Positions 26,542 through 35,729 of a DNA stretch of 64,000 nucleotides are shown piece after piece (positions within the stretch are counted from its first letter, which is position 1; each line of letters starts with the position of its first letter). The notes beneath the pieces were generated by a model. The model was given only the letters and a program-made list of their open reading frames with translations. It did no database searches and was not told the origin of the DNA. Source of the DNA: Bradyrhizobium diazoefficiens (GTDB lineage: Bacteria > Pseudomonadota > Alphaproteobacteria > Rhizobiales > Xanthobacteraceae); contig NZ_CP067100.1 in assembly GCF_016616235.1 (NCBI RefSeq), positions 6,383,001-6,447,000 of the forward strand, read 5' to 3'. The translations under genes and the position numbers were made by a program.

Positions 26542-27501
26542 TTATACCTCGCGCAGCTCCGACGGCGTCGCGCCAAAGCGCTTGCGGAAGGCGCGGTTGA
26601 AATAGGACAGATCCGAGAAGCCCGAGGCGTGCGCGATGTCGCTGATCTTGCGCGCCCTGGCGCGGGGATCGCCGAGCAGCTTGCGCGCCTGTAGGAGGCG
26701 CTGCTCCAGCACGAATTCGGTGAAGGTGGTACCGGCCTGCTCGAACAGGCGCTGCGCCTGGCGCGGGCTAAGCCCCGAGCGCGTGGCGATCTCGGACAGG
26801 CAAAGATCGTTGCGGCCGAGCGCAGCCATGACGTTGGCACGCATGAGATCGAGCCGCGCCGCCGCATGTCCGCGCCCGCGAGCGAGGCTCGCATGCTCGG
26901 CATCGGTGCTGAGCAAGAGGCCGACGAGATCGACCATGTGCTGCGCGGTGAGACGCTGGCCGACGGCGTCGAGATGCGGCGCATGATGGGCAGCAAGCGC
27001 GTGATAGCGGAAGATGGTCTCGGCGACCGCGCCGTCGCAGAGCACTTGCGACAGCTTGTCCTCGGCGCGCGGATTGATGTCGAGCAGTGCGCGGCGCGGC
27101 ATGCGGATCGAGGTGAAGCGGTCTTCCTCGGTGTGGCCGACGGTGCCGGTGACGCTCATATCGACCAGCACCATCTGCGCTGGCGCAAGCTCGACGGCAT
27201 GGCCGTTCTGCCCGACCCGGACGAGGCCGGCATGGGCCGCGATCAGCACCAGATCGTCGCTGCCATCGGCAAGATGGCTCTGGTAACGCGAATATTGCGC
27301 GGAGGCGCCTTCGGGAATGGCGAGCGTGACATTGTCGACCACGCTGACCTGGAGCCGGCAATCGATGCTGTCGCCGTGGCTCGGTCCGATGTCGAGGCCG
27401 CAGGGACCGAAGGCCCGCTCGCGCCAATGTTCGAAAGCCGGACCGTGCGGCAGTCCCGCATATTGGTGGACGAAGATGCCCGGCGTTCTTGCTGCATCCA
27501 T
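26542..27501 (-). CDS. AraC-family transcriptional regulator
   Basis: A 319-residue regulator. The N-terminal two thirds form an AraC-binding-like domain (DDLVLIAAHAGLVRVGQNG, LAPAQMVLVDMSVTGTVGH). The C-terminal double HTH is clear: LCLSEIATRSGLSPRQAQRL, then ARKISDIAHASGFSDLSYFN and RAFRKRFGATPSELR. No obvious target lies next to it: the right neighbour encodes an anti-sigma factor and the left a small membrane protein. The effector is unknown. Confidence 0.9.
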   Translation of the reverse strand: MDAARTPGIFVHQYAGLPHGPAFEHWRERAFGPCGLDIGPSHGDSIDCRLQVSVVDNVTLAIPEGASAQYSRYQSHLADGSDDLVLIAAHAGLVRVGQNGHAVELAPAQMVLVDMSVTGTVGHTEEDRFTSIRMPRRALLDINPRAEDKLSQVLCDGAVAETIFRYHALAAHHAPHLDAVGQRLTAQHMVDLVGLLLSTDAEHASLARGRGHAAARLDLMRANVMAALGRNDLCLSEIATRSGLSPRQAQRLFEQAGTTFTEFVLEQRLLQARKLLGDPRARARKISDIAHASGFSDLSYFNRAFRKRFGATPSELREV

Positions 27502-27668
27502 CTGATTTCCTGCCCCTCTCCGGCATCATGATCGGCGATGCCGACTTGCAAGTTCCGGCATTTGACGCCTCGAATCGGGGGGAGGTTCAAATCGGGGTAG
27601 GATTTGGCGGGATTTGTCGGAATGCGACTGCGGAATGGACCGTGGCGACAGAACGCGGGCTACGGCAC

Positions 27669-28712
27669 CTACTTCTTCGCGGGCGCCTGCGGCAGCGCCG
27701 GCGGCACGGTCTCGATCAGCTTGCCGGAAAACACCGGCGCCGAGGTCGGCTGGCCGCTGGGCGAGCCGCCGGCCTGCTCGACGGTGACGGCGTAGGTGGC
27801 GTCGCTGACCACGTCGGCATCGTAGGCGCCGAGCACCGGACGTGCCGTGAAATCGCCCGTGCCGATCACGCCGAGCGAGCGCGGGCGCGGCAGCTTGTCG
27901 GAGATCAGCCAGAGCTCAAAACTCTTGCCGGGCTCCGGCGTCGCGCCGACCTTGCGCACCGTGAAATTCCGCGTCGCGCCATCGATGGTGAGGATGAAAG
28001 CGGGCCCGCCGCCCTGGCCCTGCAGCAGCGCCACGTATTGCGCCGAGGCGGCGAGCGGCGCCGCCGGTGTCTTCACCTCCACGGTCTGGATGCGCGGTGC
28101 GGGACGCAGCGCGCCCGGCAGCGCGTCGGGGCGGAAGATCTGCATCGACAGCGTCACCACCAGCGCGGCCGCGAGCGCACCAACGACGGAGGTGATGGTG
28201 CGCCAGCGCTTCACGTGGCTTTCGAGATAGATGACGTTGGTGTCGTCGACGATCGGCACCTGCGGTGCGCGCGCGACCTCGGGATCGGGCGCATGGACCT
28301 GCGGCATGAAGACCGGCGCGATGTCGCCAATCGCATCCGGTGCCGAGCGCATCGTCTCGGGCTGCTCCGCCTCGGCAGGCTGCGGCTCCGGCGTCTGCTC
28401 CGATGGCAAATCCGGCGGCGCAGTTTCGACCGGCGGAGATGGCGGCAGCTCGACTGCGGATGGAGCCGGCGGCTCCTGCGCAAGCGCCGTGCGCGCGATC
28501 TCGGACCTGATGTTCTCCCACACGATCGGCCGCGGCTCGATATTGCCAACCATCTGGTTGAGGACGCCGAGCCGGTAAGACCAGGCCTGCACGACGTCGG
28601 CGAACGCCTCGTCCACCGCCATCATGGTCTCGACCTGCGCGCGCTCCTCGGCGTCGAGCGTACCGAGCGCATATTCCGCGGCGAGCGCGATATGGTCCTC
28701 CGTGTAGGCCAT
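27669..28712 (-). CDS. RskA/ChrR-like membrane anti-sigma factor
   Basis: A 347-residue protein; I chose ATG at 28712 over the GTG just before it. The N-terminus (HIALAAEYALGTLDAEERAQ) is the anti-sigma helical domain, although the Zn-binding HxxxCxxC is absent. A Pro/Glu-rich linker (about residues 85-150) precedes one membrane segment (VVGALAAALVVTLSMQIF) and a periplasmic RskA-type domain with LQGQGGGPAFILTIDG and GKSFELWLISDKLPRPRSLG. It pairs with the ECF sigma gene upstream. The two are separated by a 206-nt repeat-filled gap rather than overlapping. Confidence 0.85.
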   Translation of the reverse strand: MAYTEDHIALAAEYALGTLDAEERAQVETMMAVDEAFADVVQAWSYRLGVLNQMVGNIEPRPIVWENIRSEIARTALAQEPPAPSAVELPPSPPVETAPPDLPSEQTPEPQPAEAEQPETMRSAPDAIGDIAPVFMPQVHAPDPEVARAPQVPIVDDTNVIYLESHVKRWRTITSVVGALAAALVVTLSMQIFRPDALPGALRPAPRIQTVEVKTPAAPLAASAQYVALLQGQGGGPAFILTIDGATRNFTVRKVGATPEPGKSFELWLISDKLPRPRSLGVIGTGDFTARPVLGAYDADVVSDATYAVTVEQAGGSPSGQPTSAPVFSGKLIETVPPALPQAPAKK

Positions 28713-28725
28713 CACTTTCCTTCAC

Positions 28726-28880
28726 CTCTCCTGAAGGGAGAGGTCGATTTGCCCCGGGCGATGCGAAGCATCGTCTTGTGCAAATCGGGTGAGGGGTTCA
28801 GGTCCCATGAGAGAGCGTAAGCCCTCACCCGGATTGCATCTTGCGATGCAGTCCGACCTCTCCCTCCATGAGAGGTGAAG
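28726..28880. repeat. CTCTCC palindromic repeat cluster between sigma and anti-sigma genes
   Basis: CACCTCTCCTGAAGGGAGAGG opens the cluster. It continues with GATTTGCCC and mirrored GCAAATC around GATGCGAAGCATC, then CCCTCACCCGGATTGCATC and mirrored GATGCAGTCCG, and ends CCTCTCCCTCCATGAGAGG. The design matches the clusters at 4870 and 9345. It occupies almost the whole gap between the ECF sigma factor and anti-sigma genes. Confidence 0.65.
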
Positions 28881-28918
28881 CGAGAACGCTGCGCCAGCAT
28901 ACACACTCTCGTCATCCT

Positions 28919-29464
28919 CTAAAGTCCGAGACACTCGCGGATATCCAGCATGCTGCGCCGCAGCCACGTCTTCACCGTGTTGACGGGCGCGGCGAATTTC
29001 TCCGCCAGTTGCTCGCGGCTCCAGCCGTTGTAATAGGCGAGAAGCACGAGCCGCTGGCGATCCGGCTCGAGCCGGCCGATGCATTCGAGGAGCCGCTTCA
29101 ATTCCTCGGTCATCTCCCTGCGTGCCAGCGGATCGGGACTGTCGGCCGCAACCTCCATCGCCTGAGGCTGTTCCTCGATCGAGACTTCCGTCTTCTTGCG
29201 CACGATGTCGATAGCGCGGTTGCGCGCGATCGACACCATCCATGTGATCGGCGACGACAGGGCCGGATTGAACTGGCCGGCGCTGTTCCAGATCTTGACG
29301 TAGGTCTCCTGAATGACCTCCTCTGCGAGATCCTGCCGGCGCAAGATACGGAGCACGACGCCATAGAGTTTCGCGCGCGTGGCGGCGTAGAGGCGCTCGA
29401 ACGCGGCCTGATCGCCCTTGGCGACGGCCTCAATCAGCCCGACCAGCTCAGCTGGCGTCAGCAT
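28919..29464 (-). CDS. ECF RNA polymerase sigma factor (SigK-like group)
   Basis: A 181-residue sigma factor. Region 2 reads FERLYAATRAKLYGVVLRIL, then LAEEVIQETYVKIWNSAGQF and SPITWMVSIARNRAIDIVRK. Region 4 reads LECIGRLEPDRQRLVLLAYY, then GWSREQLAEKFAAPVNTVKT and WLRRSMLDIRECLGL. Together with the RskA-like gene downstream it forms a stress-responsive pair in the style of rhizobial SigK/RskA systems. The inducing signal is unknown. Confidence 0.92.
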   Translation of the reverse strand: MLTPAELVGLIEAVAKGDQAAFERLYAATRAKLYGVVLRILRRQDLAEEVIQETYVKIWNSAGQFNPALSSPITWMVSIARNRAIDIVRKKTEVSIEEQPQAMEVAADSPDPLARREMTEELKRLLECIGRLEPDRQRLVLLAYYNGWSREQLAEKFAAPVNTVKTWLRRSMLDIRECLGL

Positions 29465-29491
29465 TCAGCCCCCCAACGCGCGGCTCGCCGT

Positions 29492-29520
29492 CCTTCACCT
29501 CTCCCAAAGGGAGAGGTGAA
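29492..29520. repeat. short copy of the CACCTCTCCC palindrome
   Basis: CCTTCACCTCTCCC-AAA-GGGAGAGGTGAA is a single hairpin of the repeat family, lying just upstream of the sigma factor gene. Its position means it is transcribed only if the promoter lies further upstream. Confidence 0.6.
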
Positions 29521-29615
29521 CACCTCCGCCGCCGGCACCGCATTCATGTCCGCTACCATAGCGCGCGGCCAAGCCGACCACCAAGGGGGCGCGGCGCCAC
29601 ACTGTGGACAGCAAA

Positions 29616-29646
29616 TGCAAAAACCCGGACCTCGCGGTCCGGGTTT
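29616..29646 (-). terminator. rho-independent terminator of fliJ
   Basis: AAACCCGGACC-TCGC-GGTCCGGGTTT is a perfect 11-bp stem (29621-29646). Read on the reverse strand it ends in a run of five T. It lies 30 nt after the fliJ stop and so ends the fliI-fliJ transcript. Confidence 0.85.
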
Positions 29647-29676
29647 CGCGAATTCTCGGCAGGTTGGCTGCAGGCC

Positions 29677-30096
29677 CTAGGCGACGGCCCCGATGCGGGC
29701 GCGCATCAGGCCGATGCTGTCGAGGTCGGCCTGCTCGCGGGCGTTTTCCTCGGCGCGTTCGCGGGCCTGGTCGCGCTCGTCGAGCAGCTCGACCTTCTTC
29801 AGCTCCTCGAAGGCCTCGGCCAGCGCGGCCTTGGCTTCGTCGAGCTGGCCCTTGAGCTCATCGGCCGAGCGGGTCAGGTTCTCGCGGCGCTGGATCGCAG
29901 CCTTGGCATAGGTTGGGTAGGCGAAGTGCGAGGGATCGTTGATCCCGGCGCGCTCCTGCTCGGTCTGGATCTCGCGTTCGAGATCCACCGACATCCGCTG
30001 GAAGTCGGCGATCATGGTCTCGATCTGGGTGACCCGGCGGCGCTTCTCGTCGACCTGAAACTTCTTCAGGCGGATGAGGGTATCTCGTGACTTCAT
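29677..30096 (-). CDS. fliJ: flagellar export chaperone FliJ-like protein
   Basis: A 139-residue, almost wholly helical coiled-coil protein. I chose ATG at 30096 (MKSRDTLIRLKKFQVDEKRR), which gives the usual FliJ N-terminus; an open frame continues to 30162. Heptad-like stretches include QIETMIADFQRMSVDLEREI and KKVELLDERDQARERAEENA. FliJ sits in the central hole of the FliI ATPase ring and couples it to FlhA. It is downstream of fliI with a 121-nt gap and is followed by a strong terminator. Confidence 0.88.
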   Translation of the reverse strand: MKSRDTLIRLKKFQVDEKRRRVTQIETMIADFQRMSVDLEREIQTEQERAGINDPSHFAYPTYAKAAIQRRENLTRSADELKGQLDEAKAALAEAFEELKKVELLDERDQARERAEENAREQADLDSIGLMRARIGAVA

Positions 30097-30217
30097 CGAC
30101 TCGTACTCCCCAGAAGTCCCCTGGCTGCGCGTGGGACAACACCGGTCTCCCCACAGGCCCAATTCGGGCCAAGACCGGCTCTGCTACTCTGTGGGATCGG
30201 ATGATGACCGGACAAAG

Positions 30218-31543
30218 TTAGCGTTCCGTTTCCAAATTACCGAGGATTTGCGCCAACTGGCGATAGCCGTCGGCCAGTGATGCATTTTCGTCCTTGCGCT
30301 GGCGCAGGAACGCTTCCAGCGGCTCGTGCAGGCGGATCGCCTCGTCGACCTCGGGGCTGGAGCCGGCCCGATAGGCCCCTAACCGGATCAATTCCTCCAT
30401 ATCGGCATAGGTCGCCATCACCTGGCGCGCCCGCTGAATGGTCGGCCAGAACTCTGGATCGGCCGATTTCGGCATGGTGCGGGAGACGGATTTGAGGATG
30501 TTGATGGCGGGGTAGCGACCGCGCTCCGCGATCGAGCGCTGCATCACGATATGGCCGTCGAGGATGCCGCGGACGGCGTCCGCGATCGGCTCGTTATGAT
30601 CGTCGCCGTCGACCAGCACCGTGAAGATCGCGGTGATAGCGCCCTCGCCGAGGCCCGGCCCGGCGCGCTCCAAAAGCTTCGGCAGCTCGGTGAAGACGGT
30701 CGGCGTGTAGCCCTTGGCGGTCGGCGGCTCGCCGGCGGACAGGCCGATCTCGCGCTGCGCCATTGCAAAGCGCGTCACCGAGTCCATCAGGCACAAGACG
30801 TCCTTGTCTTCGTCGCGAAAATATTCGGCGACCGCGAGCGTCAGATAGGCCGCCTGCCGGCGCATCAGCGCCGGCTCGTCGGAGGTTGCGACCACCACGA
30901 CGGAGCGCGCCAGGCCCTCCTCGCCGAGATCGTCCTGCAAGAACTCCTGCACCTCGCGGCCGCGTTCGCCGATCAGCCCGATGACGCTGACTGCGGCATC
31001 GACGTTGCGCGCGAGCATCGAGAGCAGCACGGATTTGCCGACGCCGGAGCCTGCGAAAATGCCCATGCGCTGGCCGCGGCAGCAGGTGAGGAAGGTGTTC
31101 ATCGCGCGCACGCCGAGATCGAGCGGCGCGCCGACACGCTTGCGCGAATGCGCCGGCGGCGGCGAATTGCGGTACGGCATCGGCGAGGAACCTTGCGGCA
31201 ACGGACCCTTGCCATCGATCGGCTCGCCCAGTGCGTTGACGACGCGGCCGAGCCAGGCCGACGATGGCCGCACTTGATTTGCGGCATTGGCGATCACCGC
31301 CTTGCAGCCGCGGCGCACGCCGTCGAGCCCGGCGAACGGCATTACAACGGCGTTGTTGCCGGAGAAGCCGATCACCTCGCAGGGAATGGAGCGACTGGCA
31401 CCAGTCTCGATCACGAGCCGCGCGCCGACCGACATCGCGTGGATGGGTCCGGCCACCTCCACCATGAGGCCGCGCACACCGACGACGCGGCCATAAATGT
31501 TGACGCCGTCGATATCGCCGATCTGATCGGCAAGAGCTTTCAT
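30218..31543 (-). CDS. fliI: flagellum-specific ATP synthase FliI
   Basis: A 441-residue ATPase. I chose ATG at 31543 ([20 protein letters not shown]); a GTG three codons upstream is possible. Walker A is [11 protein letters not shown] near residues 161-171, followed by [14 protein letters not shown], Walker [18 protein letters not shown] and the family signature [13 protein letters not shown] style C-terminal region. It is the F1-like ATPase of the flagellar type III exporter. It is divergent from ctrA, and the two share a 449-nt regulatory region. Confidence 0.96.
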   Translation of the reverse strand: MKALADQIGDIDGVNIYGRVVGVRGLMVEVAGPIHAMSVGARLVIETGASRSIPCEVIGFSGNNAVVMPFAGLDGVRRGCKAVIANAANQVRPSSAWLGRVVNALGEPIDGKGPLPQGSSPMPYRNSPPPAHSRKRVGAPLDLGVRAMNTFLTCCRGQRMGIFAGSGVGKSVLLSMLARNVDAAVSVIGLIGERGREVQEFLQDDLGEEGLARSVVVVATSDEPALMRRQAAYLTLAVAEYFRDEDKDVLCLMDSVTRFAMAQREIGLSAGEPPTAKGYTPTVFTELPKLLERAGPGLGEGAITAIFTVLVDGDDHNEPIADAVRGILDGHIVMQRSIAERGRYPAINILKSVSRTMPKSADPEFWPTIQRARQVMATYADMEELIRLGAYRAGSSPEVDEAIRLHEPLEAFLRQRKDENASLADGYRQLAQILGNLETER

Positions 31544-31992
31544 ATGGACCACGCCTTCATAGGGAGCACGCCTTCATCAGAGGGCCTTCATGAGGTGGTC
31601 GCTTTCGCGATTTCCGCACTTCATGGCGAAACCTTAAGTTTCGCCATATTTCTGAACGGCGCTTAACTCCGTGTTTACCCGCATCATTAATCATTGCGTC
31701 ACTGTCTTTGTGACTGAGCGTGGCTCCCCTTCAGAAGAAGGCTGAGTCGCGGGAGTCGGTTAGGCCCGTCTCTTAAAGTGGAGCTTGAACGGAATCGGGT
31801 GACGAAAGCTGCTTCTCACGCAAGACCTTAGGGCGATTCGATAAAAATTGCACCCAGGGGACTTGCGTTCCAGAATCAGGATTTGTTAACCATCTGTTGT
31901 CAGGATCCGAATCAGTTGTTCAAAGGCGTTTTGTTGAGTGCCGCGAATGCGGCCGACCTGACGCCCAGGAGCGGCGACTATGGGGAACTGGC
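31544..31992. promoter_or_regulatory. fliI-ctrA divergent regulatory region with GANTC cluster and CtrA-like box
   Basis: The region is AT-richer than its neighbours. TTAA-CTCCGTG-TTTAC (31663-31678) is one mismatch from the CtrA box. Six GANTC sites, the CcrM methylation motif, fall at 31744, 31753, 31792, 31835, 31873 and 31909. A TTGTTAACCATC element near 31883 is a further CtrA half-site. In Caulobacter the ctrA promoter is controlled by CcrM methylation and by CtrA itself; the arrangement here suggests the same logic. No gene is seen in the region. Confidence 0.6.
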
Positions 31993-32694
<702 letters not shown>

Positions 32695-32740
32695 TCAGTC
32701 TACGTCGCAAGCCGCAGGGGCTTGCTCCTCCCAGCCTGGA

Positions 32741-32771
32741 CCCCGCCGCAAATGGCGGGGTTTTGTTTTTT
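32741..32771 (+). terminator. rho-independent terminator of ctrA
   Basis: CCCCGCC-GCAAAT-GGCGGGG forms a 7-bp GC stem followed directly by TTTTGTTTTTT. It lies 46 nt after the ctrA stop. Confidence 0.92.
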
Positions 32772-32851
32772 GGGTAGCTTCATCCGAAGCTTAATGTTTG
32801 AACCGCTATCCTCCCCCCGCCGACGAATGGTCGCTGCACGATGGGGGAACG

Positions 32852-33256
32852 ATGATCCTGCAATCACTCGCCGGCCTGCCAGCCTTCCTGGTCTATTTCT
32901 GCACCGGGCTGATTGCGATCGTGGCGTACCTGTTCGTCTACACCCGCATCACCCCGCACAACGAGTTCCAGCTGATCCGCGACAACGAGCCGGCCGCCGC
33001 GATCGCGCTCGGGCTCAGCCTGCTCGGCTTCGTCGCGCCGCTGGTCAGCGCCATCGCGCATTCGGCCAATGTGCTGGACTGCATGATCTGGGCGATCATC
33101 GCGCTGATCGTGCAGATCATCGTGCTGTTTCTCGTGAAGGTGCCGGTGCCGAACCTGTCGGCGCGGATCGCCGCCGGCGAGCTTGCGCCCGCGATCTGGC
33201 TCGGCCTGTCCTCGCTCGCCGCGGGCCTCTTGAACGCCGCCTGCATGATCTACTGA
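32852..33256 (+). CDS. DUF350 membrane protein (YjfL-like)
   Basis: A 134-residue protein; the ATG at 32852 follows GGGGGAA. Four hydrophobic segments are seen: AFLVYFCTGLIAIVAYLFVY, AIALGLSLLGFVAPLVSAIA, MIWAIIALIVQIIVLFLVKV and AIWLGLSSLAAGLLNAACMI. This paired layout with EFQLIRDNEPAAAIALG is the DUF350 signature. In E. coli the yjfL gene lies in yjfIJKLMC with a YgiB-like and a glutathionylspermidine-synthase-like gene, the same order as here. The function is not established. Confidence 0.88.
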   Translation: MILQSLAGLPAFLVYFCTGLIAIVAYLFVYTRITPHNEFQLIRDNEPAAAIALGLSLLGFVAPLVSAIAHSANVLDCMIWAIIALIVQIIVLFLVKVPVPNLSARIAAGELAPAIWLGLSSLAAGLLNAACMIY

Positions 33257-33270
33257 CGTGATCAACTGAT

Positions 33271-33651
33271 ATGGCGGACAAACCCACCAAAAAGGAGTTT
33301 GCCAAGCGCCGGCCGCCAGCCGAGCCGCCGCCATCGCGGCCGCCGGCGAAGCGTTCCGGCCAAGTCGCGCTGCTGGTGATGGGCACGATCGCGGTCGGCA
33401 CCACCGCCTATACGTTGATGCCGCGGCAGACCTGCGAGCCCTCCCCCGGCGCCGTGCCGGGGCAAACGACCACGACATGCACCAGTAGCAGCTCGTCGGG
33501 CGGCAGCGGCGGCTCGCGCTGGTCGTCGCGATCGAGCTTCTTCAGCAGCGAGTCCTCAAGCCATTCCTCCTCGTCGTCCGATTCGGGCTCCAGCAGTGTG
33601 AGCCGCGGCGGCTTCGGCTCGTTCGGCCACGGCTTCTCAGGCGGCGGCTGA
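33271..33651 (+). CDS. YgiB/YjfM-like protein with Ser/Gly-rich tail
   Basis: A 126-residue protein 14 nt after the DUF350 gene. A basic, proline-rich N-terminus is followed by one membrane segment (VALLVMGTIAVGTTAYTLM). The second half is low-complexity: runs of Ser with Gly, then SRGGFGSFGHGFSGGG at the end. The operon position between DUF350 and YgiC-like genes identifies it as the YgiB/DUF1190-type member, although it lacks much of the length of E. coli YgiB. Function unknown. Confidence 0.7.
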   Translation: MADKPTKKEFAKRRPPAEPPPSRPPAKRSGQVALLVMGTIAVGTTAYTLMPRQTCEPSPGAVPGQTTTTCTSSSSSGGSGGSRWSSRSSFFSSESSSHSSSSSDSGSSSVSRGGFGSFGHGFSGGG

Positions 33652-33654
33652 TCC

Positions 33655-34812
33655 ATGCAGCGCATCGTTTGCCCCGAGCGCGACGATTGGCGGCAGACCG
33701 CCGAGCAATGCGGCTTTGCCTTCCACACCATCGACGGCGAGCGCTATTGGGACGAGCGCGCCTATTACGGCTTCACGCTCGACGAGATCGAGCGCGGTAT
33801 CGAGACGCCGACCGGCGAGATCGACGCGATGTGCCTGGAGCTTGCCGGCCACGTGATCGGCGACGAGCGTTATCTGCGCCGCCTCAAGCTTCCGGAAGCG
33901 TTCTGGAGCCTGATCGCCGAGAGCTGGCAGCGCGATGACCGCAGCCTCTATGGCCGGCTCGACCTGAAGTTCGACGGCGCGGGGCCGGCAAAGCTGCTCG
34001 AATACAACGCAGATACGCCGACCTCGATCTTCGAAGCCGCGGTGTTTCAATGGACCTGGCTCGAACAGGCGATCGAACGTCGCATCATCCCGTCACGCGC
34101 TGACCAGTTCAACTCGATCCACGAGCGGCTGATCGCAGCGTGGAAGGACATTGCCGGTGGCCGCCATCTGCATCTCACCGGCACCACCGGCAATGACGAG
34201 GACGCCGGCACGCTCGCCTATCTCGAAGACACCGCGCGCCAGGCCGGGCTCTCGACCACGCTGCTCGACATCGAGGAGATCGGCTGGCGTGATGCCGGCG
34301 GCTTCGTCGATCTCGACAACAGCGACATCGCCCTCGCCTTCAAGCTCTATCCCTGGGAATGGATGTTCCACGATGCCTTCGGCGCCAAGCTCAAGGACGC
34401 ACCGACACGCTGGATCGAGCCGCCGTGGAAAGCGGTGCTTTCGAACAAGGGCATCTTGCCGCTGCTCTGGGAGATGTTTCCGAACCATCCCAATCTGCTG
34501 CCGGCCTTCTTCGAAGACGATCCGCGCGCAGCGGAGTTCGGAACGTCCTATGTGCGCAAGCCGCTGCTGTCGCGCGAAGGCGCCAATGTCACCCTGGTGT
34601 CCGGCGGCATGCCGCTCGACGTGCAGGCGGGACCTTACGGCGCCGAAGGCTTTGTGCGACAAGCACTCGCGCCGCTGCCGAATTTCTCGGGCCTCTATCC
34701 GGTGATCGGAAGCTGGCTGGTGAACCACGAGCCCTGCGGCCTGTCGATCCGCGAGGACGAGAGCCCGATCACGGGCAACCGCTCGCGGTTTCTGCCGCAT
34801 GCGATTTTGTGA
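33655..34812 (+). CDS. glutathionylspermidine synthase-family protein (YgiC/YjfC)
   Basis: A 385-residue ATP-grasp protein starting 3 nt after the previous stop. It contains YWDERAYYGFTLDEIERGIE, AKLLEYNADTPTSIFEAAVF, then FKLYPWEWMFHDAFGAK, IEPPWKAVLSNKGILPLLWE and RKPLLSREGANVTLV, the conserved blocks of the synthetase domain of glutathionylspermidine synthase. Stand-alone YgiC/YjfC proteins lack the amidase domain and, from published work on E. coli, have not been shown to make glutathionylspermidine; a peptide-like ligation remains the inference. Third gene of the operon. Confidence 0.9.
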   Translation: MQRIVCPERDDWRQTAEQCGFAFHTIDGERYWDERAYYGFTLDEIERGIETPTGEIDAMCLELAGHVIGDERYLRRLKLPEAFWSLIAESWQRDDRSLYGRLDLKFDGAGPAKLLEYNADTPTSIFEAAVFQWTWLEQAIERRIIPSRADQFNSIHERLIAAWKDIAGGRHLHLTGTTGNDEDAGTLAYLEDTARQAGLSTTLLDIEEIGWRDAGGFVDLDNSDIALAFKLYPWEWMFHDAFGAKLKDAPTRWIEPPWKAVLSNKGILPLLWEMFPNHPNLLPAFFEDDPRAAEFGTSYVRKPLLSREGANVTLVSGGMPLDVQAGPYGAEGFVRQALAPLPNFSGLYPVIGSWLVNHEPCGLSIREDESPITGNRSRFLPHAIL

Positions 34813-34822
34813 AGTCTGCTTC

Positions 34823-34850
34823 CTCTCCCCGTAAGGGGGCGGGGTGAAGC
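34823..34850. repeat. truncated CCTCTCCCC palindrome
   Basis: CCTCTCCCC-GTAA-GGGGGCGGGGTGAAG is a degraded single arm pair of the dispersed repeat, located between the YgiC-like gene and the convergent cheR gene. Confidence 0.45.
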
Positions 34851-34856
34851 GGCATC

Positions 34857-35729
34857 TCACCGCGCCGCGGCGACCTTTAGCGATTGCGGCATCAGTCCGC
34901 CCATCGGGCGGCCCGAGCGCGCGGGGTTGAGGTGATAGAGGCCGCGGCGCTCTGTGAGCGGGCGGAACGCGTCGGTGATGCCGACGACGGATTCGGCGGC
35001 CCCCAACAGCAGTGTGCCATCGGCTTCCAGACACTTCGCCATGCGCTCGAAGATCACCGCCTTGGTGGCCTGGTCGAAATAGATCAGCACGTTGCGGCAG
35101 AAGATCACGTCGAATGTGCCGAGATGCGAGAAGTCCTGCAGCAGATTGAGCTGGCGGAACTGCACCATGGCGCGGATGTCGGCATTGAGCTGCCAGACTT
35201 CGCCAATCTGCGTGAAGTACTTCATCAGATGCTGGATAGGCAGGCCGCGCTGCACCTCGAATTGGCTGTAAACGCCGGCCCTGGATTTCTCCAGCACCTC
35301 CTGCGACAGATCGGTGGCGACAATCTCGATGCGCCAGCCGGCGAAGGCCGCACCCATCTCCTTCACGCACATCGCGATCGAATAGGGCTCCTGCCCGGTC
35401 GACGATGCCGCCGACCAGATGCGAAGCGATCTGCGTGCCGCGCGCGCCTGGAGCAGGCCCGGCAGGATGGTGTCACGTAAATGGTCGAACGGGATCTTAT
35501 CGCGATAGAAGAAGGTCTCGTTGGTGGTCATCGCCTCGACCACGTCGGTCGCAAGCCGGCCGTCGCCGTTCCGGATCTTCAGGACAAGATCGGGAATGCC
35601 AGGAAGACTTGCCTTGCGCGCGAGCGGCAATAAGCGGCTCTCGACCAGGTACTGCTTGTCCGCGGAGAGATCGAGGCCGGAACGCTCTTTCAGGAATTTG
35701 CGCAGATAATCGTAGTCCGCCGGCGTCAC
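34857..35729 (-). CDS. cheR: chemotaxis protein methyltransferase CheR
   Basis: A 290-residue methyltransferase with a GTG start that overlaps the cheB stop as GTGA. The N-terminal helical domain ([20 protein letters not shown]) precedes the SAM-binding domain: [39 protein letters not shown], and [20 protein letters not shown] with the NVLIYF motif typical of CheR. It methylates glutamates on chemoreceptors. Last gene of the che operon. Confidence 0.96.
   Translation of the reverse strand: MTPADYDYLRKFLKERSGLDLSADKQYLVESRLLPLARKASLPGIPDLVLKIRNGDGRLATDVVEAMTTNETFFYRDKIPFDHLRDTILPGLLQARAARRSLRIWSAASSTGQEPYSIAMCVKEMGAAFAGWRIEIVATDLSQEVLEKSRAGVYSQFEVQRGLPIQHLMKYFTQIGEVWQLNADIRAMVQFRQLNLLQDFSHLGTFDVIFCRNVLIYFDQATKAVIFERMAKCLEADGTLLLGAAESVVGITDAFRPLTERRGLYHLNPARSGRPMGGLMPQSLKVAAAR

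Noticed and set aside
27489..28820. A 443-codon open frame antisense to the anti-sigma gene
   Set aside because: Arg/His-rich shadow with no motifs; it also runs into the dispersed repeat.
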